In this document: piece after piece, positions 44,330 through 56,690 of the stretch
Position numbering within the stretch: position 1 is the stretch's first letter
Layout of the letters: each line of letters opens with the position of its first letter
Source of the DNA: Zanthoxylum bungeanum
Lineage: Eukaryota > Streptophyta > Magnoliopsida > Sapindales > Rutaceae
Direction of reading: 5' to 3'
DNA: 64,000 nucleotides
Assembly: GCA_019454045.1 (NCBI GenBank)
Contig: SKCR01036115.1
Coordinates: 58,575-122,574 of the forward strand
The notes under the pieces: generated by a model
What the model saw: the letters and a program-made list of their open reading frames with translations, nothing else
Database searches by the model: none
Told to the model about the DNA's origin: nothing
Position numbers and translations under genes: made by a program

Positions 44330-45543
44330 TTATACTCCGAGGCACCCCATACAAATGAACAACCTCACAAAAAAATAAGTCAGCAATGTGTGTGACATCA
44401 TCTGATTTATGACATGTAATAAAGCGTGCTATCTTGCTAAAAACGGTCAACGACAACAAAAATAAAGTCTCGTTGTTTCCTAGATCTAGGTAATCCTAAC
44501 ACAAAGTCCATGGAAATATCTATCCATGGCACTTGGGGAACAGGTAACGGTGTATAAAGCCCATGTGGTTGAACCTTAGATTTTTCTCTCTTACAAGTAA
44601 TGCACCCATTACAAATGCGCATGACATGTTTTTTCATTTTAGGCCAATAAAAATGCTCGTGCAAGATATCCAAAAAAACTTTAACACCAAAATGACTCAT
44701 AAGACTATGTGCTTCAAGTACCAATAACTCACGCATAGAACAACTAGGCACACACAATTTATTCTCTTTAAATAAGAAATCATTTTGTCTATAAAATTTA
44801 TCACATGCGTCTTTTTCACATGCATTGTAAAGCTAAAAAAATCATGATTATTTGCATATAAGTCCTTGATGAATTCAAAACCAATAAATTTAGAACTTAA
44901 GGACGTAAGTAAAACATACCTGCGTGATAATGCGTCAACAACCACATTCTCCTTACTTTGCTTAGAGTGAATGATATATGGAAAGGTCTCCATGAATTCC
45001 ATCCATTTGGCATGTCATTATTAAGCTTTCATTGGCATTTGATATGTCGCAGAGATTCATGGTCAGTTTGAATCACGAATTTGGCCAGAGATAATGATAC
45101 CAAGTCTCCAGAGCTCTGACGAGGGCATAAAACTCTTTGTGGTAGATCAGTTATCATAGCGCCGTGCCATTTAGCTTTTCACTGAAGAAATCTATAGGGC
45201 GTCGATCCTGCATAAGAACTGCTCTAATGCTAACACTTGAAGCATCACACTCAATCTCGAAAGTTTGATTAAAATTAGGTAAGGCTAAAACAGGCGTAGA
45301 ACATAAATGATCTTTAAGAAGTTTAAAGGCACTCTCTTGTTCCTCCCCCAATGAAAACCCACATTTTTCTTTACGACTTTAGTGAGTGGTGTTGCAATAG
45401 TGTTAAAGTCTTTTACAAACCTCATATAGAAACTGGTTAGTCCATGGAAGCTCCGAACCTCAGTGATGCTTTTAGGTGTAGGCCTCTCACGAATGGCCTT
45501 AACCTTGTCCTTGTCGACCTCAATACCTTGAGTACTAATAACA
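44330..45543 (-). pseudogene. chromovirus-like gypsy pol fragment G
   Basis: The minus strand encodes, from right to left, the RT C-terminus (KVKAIRERPTPKS, about 45460-45510) and RNase H (45154-45351, with GEEQESAFKLLKDHLCSTPVL). Then come a linker with VVVDALSRR (about 44915) and the integrase zinc finger and core start. That last part has HEHFYWPKMKKHVMRICNGC and TCKREKSKVQ (H2C2) plus [15 protein letters not shown] (first catalytic Asp). Frames are broken. It is the oldest visible layer and is truncated by the F LTR at 44329 and the C LTR at 45544. Confidence 0.85.
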
Positions 45544-47937
45544 TGTTAGGGTTGGTGTTCAAAGCGCCAATTTTCTTATGTATTTCTCTGTAAATACTTA
45601 TGAAATATTTTATTATGAATAAAATAAACAGTTTCTATTATATAACATCTCTTTTAATATGGTAAAGACATAACAGACCTTAGAATGATTAGTTATGACA
45701 CTGTTGCAAAAGCGTCGCAACTGACATTGAGTTGTATCATGACATTGTCATTCTTAGACTGTTACTGGTCAAGGTTTACACTACTTGGTCAATAAAGTAA
45801 ACCTGTTTAGACTGGTACATGTCATATATTGGAATCTTAGATTCCAATGGTTTCTCAATGAATTAAGTGTATTGGAGACTTGTATAGACGTGTAGGTATT
45901 TATTGCGGATAAATACTGAACGACTTACTGAAGATTCTTAATGGATGGTACACCAACGTCAATAAGAATCTTCTCGGGTTGAATGACTATAGTGATTCTT
46001 TGACTTGAGATACCATTGTGGATATAAGAGTTATCCTCCACACTTAGATGACAGTCACGTCACCGATCTATTAGGATCAGACCTCCATCTGTTCGTTAGG
46101 TGTGGACTGATGTTCAGGATATCCTGTGTGTATCAAGAAAGGATCTGTCAGTTCTTTGTACATAGCATAGGTATTCAATATGGAATTAGCAATCTGTTAA
46201 ATCCATGGGCCCATGGTACACTGTAGAAATTAGTTCTAAGTATTATTAAGAGATTGCTAATAGAAACGTCGATATGATTATATCTATAGAGATTTGACGT
46301 TTATATCTATATCTCTGGAATAATCTGGATACCTGTGATGGATGGATTATATGTATGCAATGACCTCGATCTATATGGTTCAGAGAGTTTATCTGTGTTC
46401 GTCATAATTTACGGGTGGGTAGATTATGGACACGAAATTGGATTTTGTGACGGATATGCCTGAACCTAGAGAATCTCACTAATGAAATATACTCGTAGAG
46501 TACTGGGGTAATTTTATGAATAATACAGATTATTTATAAGTCGGTTAACGGTTAAACGTAAAATACATGCAAATAGACATGCTGGTCATTTTCTAATTAA
46601 TGTGTATTTCTATTTAATATTAGATTTTATTAAATACACTTTAATTAAATGACAAATTGTGATATTTTACATAAATGATTGATATATGTATTTGATTATT
46701 TAATGTAAATATAATACTTATATTTAAGATATTTGTATTTAATTATATAAATATTATATGATTAAATTAATTAAAGAGATAAATATCTTAAGTCATCATT
46801 TACCTTTTAAATGGCTAAGGTTGATTGGTTACACTTGTTCCATTTCATTAAATGTAATGGTTATCAAATGAAATAAGTTAACTAATACTTTCCAATTAAT
46901 TAAATTGAAACAAAAAATACAAATATCATGATATTTTATTTTCCTTCATGTTTCGGCCAATGTGTGGAAACTATATAAGTTTTGTTTCAATTTTATTTTT
47001 GATAATCACAAGTTACCAAAATAAATTACAAAAGGATTTGAGAGAAAATTAAAGAAGAAAACAAAGAAAAGCTTGGAAATACTTGGTTTTGTAAGTCTTT
47101 CTTAAACTTTTTCAACTAAGAAATTATTTCTAATATTCTTAGCTTCAATATGTGTTGCTAGGATGTTGTCTCTACTCTTTTAATTTGTAATTAAATGGTT
47201 GGAAACTTGTTTGAAAGGTGCTTTCATTTTTGATGAATAAATAAAGCATGAAATTAGTTCTAAGCTCTCTTTTGATTATTTGATAATCAGGTTGCCATTC
47301 TAGAATTGTTAGGCCACCCATTGATGACCTAGAATTATTCTTGTGTTGTTTCATTGTGGTGAGACTTGATTGGTGTTGTGAAGAATGATTTAAAGTATTG
47401 AATTCGATTAATTTATTGTAATTTGTCAATTTTAAGAAATTATAAAATTATGGTTCTTAACCCTTATCAAATTTGTGGTTTTTCATATATGCGATGTATA
47501 TTGATGTATATATGATGTATATTAATTTTGGGATTGATTAGATTTGATCTTGACTTTTTGAGCAAATTGGACCAAATTGATTAAACCTGAAACTTGATGG
47601 GTGCTCTCGGCAATTGTACAAAAAAATTGAATTTTGTGTTGCAATTGTATTTTGATGTATTAGACATGTATAAATCATTTGGGATTCATTTGGATTCACT
47701 TAAATATGTATTTGACAATTTGAGGACTAAAATGATCAAAATACAAAGTTTGGGGGGTCAATCGGCAATTAAGAAAAAATTGATTTCTTGGGTTAAAATT
47801 TCAGATTTTAAGTATTGAGTGATTAAAATAAATAAGTTTATTTGAATTACCCAGAGAACAAATTTTTAAATCGGAAAATTCTGATTTTCCGCGTTCCGCT
47901 GCGTTAACGGTAGGTAATTCGCTTTAAAACCCCAACA
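45544..47937 (+). repeat. 5' LTR of copia C
   Basis: 2394 bp running from TGTTAGGG to CCCCAACA. It is followed by a tRNA-Met PBS and repeated at 62545. TAACA at 45539-45543 is the presumed left target site. The middle (46500-46790) is very AT-rich. It is the same family as F and a relative of H. Confidence 0.9.
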
Positions 47938-47940
47938 AAA

Positions 47941-47952
47941 TGGTATCAGAGT
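47941..47952 (+). promoter_or_regulatory. primer binding site of copia C
   Basis: TGGTATCAGAGT begins three bases after the 5' LTR. It is complementary to initiator tRNA-Met, with the last base altered from the usual C. Confidence 0.9.
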
Positions 47953-48184
47953 GAGTCTGATTCTGAACACTCGATCTGATTATGCCTTTAAATTCAATTT
48001 TTAATTTAATATTACTTTATGCATGCATGTGTTTCTTTAATTTGATTAAATAAAGTAAAAGCATTTTTTGCGGAAAAATCCCTATTTTAAAATAAAGTTT
48101 TATATTTAATATGTATTTGATGCATATTACTTGGTCCGTTTTGTCAATACCGCTTATTGATAAATAATCTACGACTATATCTAA

Positions 48185-48482
48185 GAACGTGCCAAAGCTA
48201 TGAGGATATGGCCGGTAGAAATTTATATGTACCTGATATATTTGATATTAGGTAAATTCAAGTGAAAGCGGAATCCTGAACATGCCAAAGCTGTCAGGGT
48301 TACGCAAGTATCTTGAATTTATCATGGACAAGTTTAACCTTAGTACGCCTCTTGTGAATGTGCCAAAGTTGTCACAATGAGAAACGACCAGGACCGGAAA
48401 TCCAGGAGTCACTGGTGAGTGATCGACAATGAGTTGTCTACCTAATGAATATACGTAGGCGAGAATGTGACAAAGCTGTGAG
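48185..48482 (+). repeat. four dispersed leader motifs in copia C
   Basis: A 20-base motif of the form GAAYRTGCCAAAGCTGTSA occurs at 48185-48205, 48278-48298, 48356-48375 and 48463-48482, spaced about 80-107 bp apart. It lies between the PBS and gag. The rest of the leader (47953-48695) has no other feature. Confidence 0.7.
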
Positions 48483-48695
48483 CTGAAATATATTCATGGG
48501 GTCCACCTTTCACTATTATGTTATGATTTGATTATCGCATGTTTTGTATTCTGTCTAGGGATTTCAGTTTTGCATGAAAAAGTGGGAGAGGGGTATTTTT
48601 AGATTAAAAATCCATGATCTATTTAATACTTTTGATATAATATGAAACTGTTTTTCTACTAACTGTTGATTTGTTGTCTATTTGATAGATTTGTG

Positions 48696-49540
48696 ATGGC
48701 GGCACCTTCGACCAATCCTTTTGCCCGTATGCTTGATACGAATAAGCTTAAGGGCGCTAAGAACTTTTCGGATTAGGATATGGATTTGAGGATTGTCCTC
48801 GGATCCGAAAAAGCTGGGATACATTTTGGAAGGTCCATTACCACTTGCTATATCAGAGGATGCATCAGCTAAAGAGATTGAGACTTTCCGTAAATGGCAA
48901 GATGATGATTTCAGGGTTAAATCATTCATTCCCAGTTCTATTTCTTCTGAACTAAGAGGTAATACTTTGAGATGCATAATGCATATAGCATGATGACATA
49001 ACTTCGTGAATCGTTCATGAACCAAGAACAAGTCATGGTTCATAGAGTTGCAATGGAACTGTTCCATTCTAAACTTGATGAGGGGTAGGCTGTGAGCACA
49101 CATGTGCTTCATTTGATCGATTTGATCAAGCAATTGAGGCACGATGATTTCTTTCTCAATGATACTCTAGGACGGAGTCTTATACTTGCAGCGCTCCCGG
49201 GCTCATATCGCCAGTTTTTCATGTACTTCAACATGAATGGGATTCACTGCTCTTACCATGAGTTGCATATGATGCATCTCACAACAGAGGAAGATTTAAA
49301 GAAGGGAGTTCCGACTCAACTTCTGAAACCCACTTCACTTTCCGCTTCTTCCCAATCCAAGATGAAGGGGAAGAATACAAAAGGAAAAAAGAAGAAAGGT
49401 TTCAATATTCCTCCGCAGGCTAAGGTAGCGAAGCCCAAGAGAGTTTCTGAAGATAAGTGCCACCACTGCCAGAGAGTCGGGCACTGGAAAAGAAACTGTC
49501 CAGACTACCTCGTACAGATAAGGAATGAAAGAGCATCGAC
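48696..49540 (+). pseudogene. gag: copia C gag
   Basis: ATG 48696 begins MAAPSTNPFARMLDTNKLKG followed by an in-frame TAG. Further pieces give MDLRIVLGSEK, LGYILEGPLPLA and RKWQDDDFRVKSFIPSSIS. The long frame from 49092 has HLIDLIKQLRHDDFFLNDTLG, a lysine-rich stretch (KGKNTKGKKKKG) and a CCHC zinc knuckle CHHCQRVGHWKRNC (about 49459-49502). The layout matches copia Gag (UBN2 type plus knuckle). At least two frame changes and several stops inactivate it. Confidence 0.85.
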
Positions 49541-50990
49541 ATCAGATACTTTTATTTTTCCTATTATTGATATCTCATTGGCTTGTGAAGCTATGACATC
49601 TAATTGGATTTTAGATTCTGCTTGTCTTATTCACATTTGTAATACGTTGTAGGTGCTTACGGAAAGAAGACGGCAGAAATCTGGGGAGATGCAGTTGTGA
49701 TTCGGGAGTGTCGACTCTCTGGATGCGGTTGCAGTGGGCATATATGAGATTCTCGTACCCAGTGGGAGACTTTTGTTAAATGACTTTTATTTTATGCCAG
49801 GATGTGTAGCGAATATTATGTCACTTTTTGTATTAGATACTGAATGATATAATGTAAATATTAAGAATCGGTCTTTGTATTTATATGATAGAAATAATAT
49901 TCAGATCATATGTTGTCCAAATGAGCATGGTCATTACATATTGAGTACCTCACAAGATATCATAAATACTGGAATTAATAAACATAAATTATCTGATATA
50001 AATAATACTGAACTATGGCACATGAGGTTGGGTCATATAGTCGTGAAACGCCTAACCCAGTTGGTTAGGAATGTTTGATACATGATCTCACCATTAAACC
50101 TTATTTAACTTCTGAATCTTACATTCGGGTTAAAATGACCAAAGCCTCATTTTCAGGTGTTGGACACCGAGCCACTGACTTATTAGAACTCATACATTCT
50201 GAAGTATGTGGTCTTATGAGTCAGACTGCATACAATGGTTTTTGATATTTCATCACCTTTACCGATGATCTTTTACGGTGCGGTTATTTTTATGTGATGA
50301 AACATCAATCGAAAACCTTTAGAAAGTTCAAAGAATTCCAAAATGAAGTAGAAAAACAGACTGGTAAATATATTAAATGCCTTTGATCTGATCGAGGCGG
50401 TGAATATATGAGTAGAGATTTCACTGATTATTTAAAGGAGAATGGGATTCTCGCTCAATATACTCCTCCGGGTACTCAGCAGCACAATAGAGTGTCAGAG
50501 AAGAGAAATCTGACATTATTGGATATGGTCCGATCGATGTTGAGTTATACAGATTTGCATTATTACTATGAGGTTATGCTCTTTTAAATGCCGCTCATCT
50601 CCTGAATAAGCTTCCTTCTAAAGCTGTTCCTACGAATCCCTATGAGATATGGACCGGTAGGAAACCGAATCTTAGTTATGTTAAGATTTGGGGTTGTCTT
50701 GCATACGTCATGATGGCTCAACAGAATAAGCTTTTGCCTCGAAGGCATAAGTTTAAGTTTGTTGGATATCCTTCAAATACGAAAGGATATTTATTATATG
50801 ATATCGAGCATCGAAATATGTTCGTAGCTCGCTTCATAAAATTCCTCGAGAAAGAATTTTTGTCTAAAGTACAACCTGATACCAATGAACCAACGGAGGA
50901 ACCTGTAGTTCAAGAAGATGAAGAACCTTCAACACACACACTTCGTAGGTCACAAAGGGTATCTAGACCTTCTGAACGATTGTATTTGAT
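49541..50990 (+). pseudogene. copia C protease and integrase
   Basis: The protease start NWILDSACLIHIC (about 49600-49640) keeps the catalytic Asp, in place of the usual D-S/T-G. The integrase zinc region has ELWHMRLGHIVVKRL (about 50010). The core has FITFTDDLLRCGYF, SDRGGEYMSRDF (about 50386-50421, catalytic Asp) and VSEKRNLTLLDMVRSM (catalytic Glu context). The C-terminal part has FVGYPSNTKGYLLYD (about 50758-50802) and HTLRRSQRVSRPSERL. Stops near 50080, 50244, 50384 and 50585 show decay. Confidence 0.88.
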
Positions 50991-50994
50991 ATAA

Positions 50995-51465
50995 GAAAAT
51001 AGTCTCGATGTTCTCTTAGTTGAAGAGACTGACCCTTTTACCTATAGAGAATCGATGTTGGACATTGACTCCGTGAAGTGGCAAGACGCCATGAAATCCG
51101 AGTTAGACTATATGCATGAGAATCAATTTTGGAACTTGATTCTGCTTCCTGAAGGAATTATTTCTATCGGTTGTAAATGGATTTACAAAAGGAAACGCGG
51201 GCCCGATAGAAAGGTTGAAACCTTCAAGGCCCCAACTGGTAGCTAAAAATTACTAGCAAGGACCTGGTGTCGACTACGATGAAACGTTTTCGCCAGTTGC
51301 GTTGTTAAAGTCTATAAGAATTTTGTTGTCTATTGTCGCTTACCATGATTAAGAGATTTGGCAATTGGATGTCAAAACGACTTTTCTAAATAGAATTCTT
51401 GATAAAGAAATCTATATGGAATAGCCGGAGGGTTTTGCATCCAGTGAGAACTCGGCCATGGTATG
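50995..51465 (+). pseudogene. copia C reverse transcriptase, N-terminal part
   Basis: Frames give SVKWQDAMKSELDYMHENQFW (about 51073), GCKWIYKRKRGPDRKVETFKA (about 51169) and then PGVDYDETFSPVALLKSIRI with a frame change. The last codons before the B insertion read PEGFASSENSAM, and the next part, CKLRSPFMDLN, resumes beyond the target duplicate at 61386. Confidence 0.85.
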
Positions 51466-53523
51466 TGTTGGTTTCTATTAAGGTCCCCATATCATAAATA
51501 AGCATGAAATAAGTACGAATACAAATCAACGAAGTTGCGGAATACTTACATCGATTGGTTGAGCGACGCGGAGACGAACAAAATTAAAATTTTGCCATTT
51601 GTTCCTCGGCAGTGAGCTGCTATTTTGGCGTCCTCCATAGATGGTTTTTGAGCTCCTTCGTCAAGCTTCAAGCTTCGTCAAACGGTTCCAAGCTCATGGG
51701 TGGACTTCCATATCACCTTCGCATGTCTCTCGAAGTGATAGCTATCGATGATTTTGTCGCAAAACCATCACACCTGTGCTTCCCTTCTTCTCGGTTTTAG
51801 GCAGAAAAACCAGTGAAGATAATGCCCACCATGGGCGTGTAAGAGAGAAAAGAAAAGAGAGGAGAGAGATGGGTTTGTATATCATGTTATTTGATTTCCA
51901 AAATCAATTAAACATATACCAAAAAATTTGAATTTCAAAAATTCAAAAGTACAAGCTTTAAAGCTTCTATCTACCACCATCAATCAATCAATCAATGAAT
52001 AGTGACTGGCGTCAATCACTCAAAGTAAAAGACATACATCACTTGATTGACGAATGATGTGACGCTAGATACGACTAGCGATTTGACGCTTGATTTGACT
52101 TACGTCCCGCACTCGAATTGGAAATGCGAATACGCTCGCAAATAATCTCGGGCTCGGGTTCGCTAATTCCAAATTAAGGAATTTTCCGTTGCGACGTAAT
52201 TAAATCTAATTTAATTAAATAATCATGCCTAGCATAATTACTATTCACATCGCTAACGAATTAATTCTAAATTAATTCGTTCGCCCGAATTAAAATCTAA
52301 TTTTAATTCCGCGTCGAAATCCAATTTCGTTTAATATATCGAATATATTAATTTATCGATTAATTCCAAATTAATCATTCTCTCTTTAATTGATATTTTA
52401 TCCCAGATAAAATATCTCCGCAATTAATCCCAGATTAATTTTCTCTCTCATCTAATTAATCCCAGATTAATTAAAAGTGCGAGTCATACGTCATCGGTGA
52501 ATCTTTGGGAAGCGACCCATGAGATCCCCGGATATGTTGGCAGTAAATTCGGTCGTCGGACTATCCGAACACGTAAGTACCTCGAACTATGTTTTACCGA
52601 TTTACAAGACAGGGTTGGCTTCTAGCAAAGCGTCATGCCTACCCAATTCTCCAGAAATATCCTTACAGGATTAAAGGATCTATATCAAGAGTAGTATACG
52701 TAGTATTGCGTATTTCTGTCCATTATGGATGATCACGTGCTAGGCCTGGGGCTGGAATTTTGTCTGCCCCATACGAAGCACATGTCGGATGTCTAGTAAC
52801 TAGTCTCTATAATCGGATAAACATGACCTTATCATTTTATCCCAATGACTGCAGTACTTAAGAGTACTAGTACCGTATCCTACGTGACCATCATCTCCAT
52901 ATGACTGAAGTGACACTTCCTTCTTGACATCACACCTAACACACTACGATTCTCAATATACCCAGCATTGGCGTACACAGAACTTGTTAAAGCCCTGGAC
53001 GACCGCAACCAAATTATATTGATTGTCGCAAGTATTACCAGTGCAAGTCTCAAGTTAAGACCAAATACACCTACCCTGATTTCGGACTTCCATAGACACA
53101 TAGTTATACTACCAATGGAATTCTGAGGGGGGTCTATCCAGAGCGAAGCTGTTTCTCGTACCATCGGTAAAACACAACCTCCTATTACACTTGCATGAGT
53201 ATCATATACCCAATATATGAGAACTATGTCGTTGTCCCCTCACAACGCGCACAAGTGTAATACTAGTCTTTTACGTATTTATCGATGTCCAATCTCGATA
53301 ATACTCTGACTAGGGATATTTAATGATTTATCCTTCATGGACTGATACTGTCTCATATCATTCTCCGTCCAGGAACAAATCACAATGACCTCTCATCATT
53401 TATATATCTAGGTGATCTAATCACAAATGATAAGAGTGCAATCTCATTTGTCACATAGTTAATTTGTACAACAACACCATGATTTGTACAAACAGTGACG
53501 TTATGGGTCATAATTGTCCAACA
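51466..53523 (-). repeat. 3' LTR of copia B
   Basis: 2058 bp running from TGTTGGTTTC to CCAACA, followed by the PPT complement. It carries a hairpin array and a 94-codon sense-strand open frame (52880-53164) whose tail (YIENRSVLGVMSR) recurs in the LTRs of A and D. Confidence 0.9.
52158..52472. repeat. hairpin array in the left LTR of copia B
   Basis: The series includes TAATTAAAT-CTA-ATTTAATTA, TAATCATGC-CTA-GCATAATTA, CGAATTAATT-CTA-AATTAATTCG and GAATTAAAAT-CTA-ATTTTAATTC. It continues with CGAAAT-CCA-ATTTCG, TTAATATAT-CGA-ATATATTAA, GATATTTTATC-CCA-GATAAAATATC and AATTAATC-CCA-GATTAATT. Confidence 0.85.
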
Positions 53524-55480
53524 ATCTCCCACTAGGCCTATAGCCAGTCACTCGAGTGTCTTACACCCGAACTATATACGGTTGGCTCAAACTGCTGAGA
53601 ATGTGCTTCCGTCAGCGGATTTGCATGATTATCATCTGATGCGATTTATTCGATCATCACATCGCCACGATGTATGATCCGAACGAATCAGATGAATATC
53701 GAAGTATGTATCTGGATCTTTGATGAGACCATTAATTCTTTAGCCTGTGCTCAAGCCTAGCTCAGCTGTTAGCAGATTATATCTAATCTAATTATATTTA
53801 TTTATCTACCCAGAAGGCTTCTATTGCCACTCAGCTGCAGCAATACCCTGCATTTGTTGTTTATTCGGTAATAGTATCTTGCTTGGAAGATTTCCAGCTC
53901 ACTGTTCCGTTATTCAAACTTTGTAGTACCGTTTGCGACTTATAGTCGTCTTATCGGTTAGGAAACTTGCCACAGTGATCCCAGTCACTTCAAGTTCTCC
54001 TTCTCCATAGATTAAGACAGCATCTTTAGTTCTCTAAGAAACTAACTGAAGTTCTTAACATCAATCCAGTGACTATCATTTGGATTGGCCTATTTGTGAA
54101 TCAATATGCTCAAATCGTATGAGACACCAGGTTGCGTACATTTTTCAATGTACGATTTCTTGGAGAGTTTTCATGACAGCCAAGCTTTCACCGATAGTTT
54201 TATGGGAATATCATTCCAAGAAATGACATATATTATCATTATTTTTATAGGATAGCCACTGTCAGTGCGCTCCCACTAACCCTCTTATATACACAAGAAT
54301 CATTTTCGTTTTGAATTAAATCATAAACTATTATGATTACATCAAAACGATAATTTTAAGAACCTATGCTTGCTTCAATCCAAACATGGATCGAATAACC
54401 CGCAAACCTTGTTTGCTAGTTATAGTACGACAAAACCAACATGATGTTGTAAACATCCTCCAAAAGGTTTCCTTTTTAGGAAAGTGATTTTGCCATTCAG
54501 CTGACATATTTCATAAATGAAACATGCAGCTTTAGCAAGCAATATCCAAATGGATATACTGTGGCAACAGGTAAAAGGTTTCGTCGTAATCAACACAATG
54601 TTGAGTAACGATACCTTTTCACTACAAGCCTAGCTTAGTACGTTGGTATGTTGTCTTCCATGTATGTCTTCATTGAAGACTAATAAAGTACCAACAGGCA
54701 CAATGTCTTGCGGTACATCAACTAGTATCCAAACTTGTTGATATACATGGAATCCAATTCGGATATTATGGCACTTTGCCATAATAGGGAGTCGATACCT
54801 TGTATCACTTCCTCATACGTAGTCAGTTGGTATACCTCAAAAGATTAACATCTTTATAAGGTGAGATCAGAAACTCATACCCTAGGTTGTTTTCCGACTC
54901 TTTCTGACATACGCGGTTCTTGTGTATTTGAAGATTAATGTTATAGTTTCATCCTGATGAACTATATATGTTCCATTAAGATTCGGTGCCTTGGACAGTA
55001 TTACTCCGATTTTCATCGAGTTTTACTATCCTCCCACTTACCACTGCATATCGGTATTCCTCTTAGGAAAACTGCATGGCGAGCAACAATTACATTGTTC
55101 TTTTGTGAGATGTATAAGTACAATACTTTGGTATCCCTAGGATTACTGATAATTGGCACTTATCCAATTCGGGTTCTAGTTTGGCATCATCCAAACACAT
55201 GCCTAGCATACCCAAATTATCAGGAATGAGAAACCCGGTTTCTTTCCCATTCATATCTAATATGAAATCTATCAAACAGATTTTATGGAACCTTATTCAA
55301 AATAAGTTCTTGCACTGTTTAAAGCTTATCCGTTGAAGGAAATGGTAGCTCAGAGCGACTTATGATTAACCTTATCATGTCCAATAAAATTCGGTTACTC
55401 AGTTCGGACACACCGTCAAATTGACATGTTCCGGGAGGAGTCCTCATTGAAAGAATACTATACTCTTTCAAGTATTTTAG
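53524..55480 (-). pseudogene. copia B PPT, RNase H, RT and integrase remnants
   Basis: Next to the LTR the plus strand reads ATCTCCCACTAGGCC, a PPT complement. Beyond it the sequence follows A and D: RNase H around 53800-53990, RT around 54050-54800 and integrase around 55290-55480. Numerous stops and indels leave no complete domain. Plus-strand frames here are antisense shadows. Confidence 0.7.
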
Positions 55481-56251
55481 AAACTTATTGCTTAAGTTTT
55501 CATCATGGTCTAACCGTGATGATTTAATACTTTAGTCGATCTGTTTGTCTACTTTGTGTCGAAACTTTAAAAGTTTTCGATTTGTGTTTCAAAGAAACAC
55601 ATAACCATAACGCGATGCCATATCCGTAAAGGTCACGAAATATTCATATCCACATCTAGCCTAGCTAGACATGGGCCCACTTGCTTCACTATGAACTAGG
55701 GCTAACAGATATGTGGTATTTATACTTTTACCAAGTAAATGTGTTTTAGGCACTTTGCCCAATAAACTAGATTCGTTGACTTTATTTGAATTGAATCAAA
55801 TCAGTCTGATTACCCACTCTTCAAAAGTGTGGATATACGATTCTTGTTTTAGTTGTGTCCCAGACAACAATGCCACAATTGAGTTTCTTCTGATCAAATC
55901 AGTTTGAGCTATTTGTTTGTCATGTTATATGTTTGATATTTATTTATATTCGAAATATAAATATGTTATTCACATCTAATGTGTTTATCTCAATATCATC
56001 TTTATATGATAAAACACTTTAATGTTCTAGAATATAAAGGTTCACCCGCAGCGGGTTAATACACTGATATAGAGATAATGTTCTAGTCAAACTAGTTACA
56101 TTATAACAGTATCCTAATTTAAGTACAAACCGAAGGGTAGTTCCTAAATTAGGTATCTACGGTTGAAACAGTGATTTTCGTCCCGTTTCCAATTCGCAGA
56201 TAAAATCTCAACTGAAGTCAGTATTCTGCTCACAGCAGATTCTGAACGTCA

Positions 56252-56286
<35 letters not shown>

Positions 56287-56690
56287 CACGCTAAGTATCT
56301 AAAATCCAATTTTAATACTAGTAGTGAAACATATTTATGACAAACATATTTGAAGTCAGAGCCTCGCTCGTCTTAATTCCTTCATGTCTGCTTTGTCCAA
56401 ACGGCAGTCACGTTTCCGCGATCCCGATTTCCACAATTTAAGTAGACTTTTTGGGATATGTCATTTATCTTCCCAGAAGATTATAATGATTTTGCCTTTG
56501 CCCTTTTCCACATTCCAGAAGCCTTTGGCCAAGCCTTGGCCTTCTAGAATATCGAAGTAAGGTGCGCCTTGCGCTACTTGCCTTATTGCAAATTTTGACT
56601 TTGTCTCATTGAGAATAGTCATTAACTCTCCAAGAGTTTACTATTGCAATTTAGTACTTCTAAGATCTAATTATAGATCTATGAAGATCC
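55481..56690 (-). pseudogene. copia B integrase N-terminus and Gag C-terminus remnants
   Basis: This aligns with 22541-23600 in A. The zinc-knuckle region is near 56380-56460 and is degraded. It includes a TA microsatellite at 56252-56287. Confidence 0.55.
56252..56287. repeat. (TA)n microsatellite
   Basis: A run of TA dinucleotides with one break, inside the decayed body of copia B. The matching site in A (about 23219) has only a short TATTTATG, so it expanded in this copy. Confidence 0.9.

Larger units (their letters stand above)
45544..51465 (+). mobile_element. Ty1/copia retrotransposon C, left part
   Basis: This plus-strand copia element contains the 5' LTR, PBS, a repeat-bearing leader, gag, protease, integrase and the first part of RT. 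It is interrupted at 51465 by copia B and resumes at 61386 with the rest of RT, RNase H, PPT and a truncated 3' LTR. Stops and indels occur in all domains, so it is inactive. Confidence 0.9.

Noticed and set aside
44250..44459. Minus-strand frame joining an integrase fragment to further residues
   Set aside because: It reads through the G/F insertion junction at 44329/44330; the part to the left is LTR sequence, so it is a chimera by chance.
48678..49142. 154-codon minus-strand frame opposite copia C gag
   Set aside because: It is the antisense shadow of gag, which shows clear family motifs on the plus strand.
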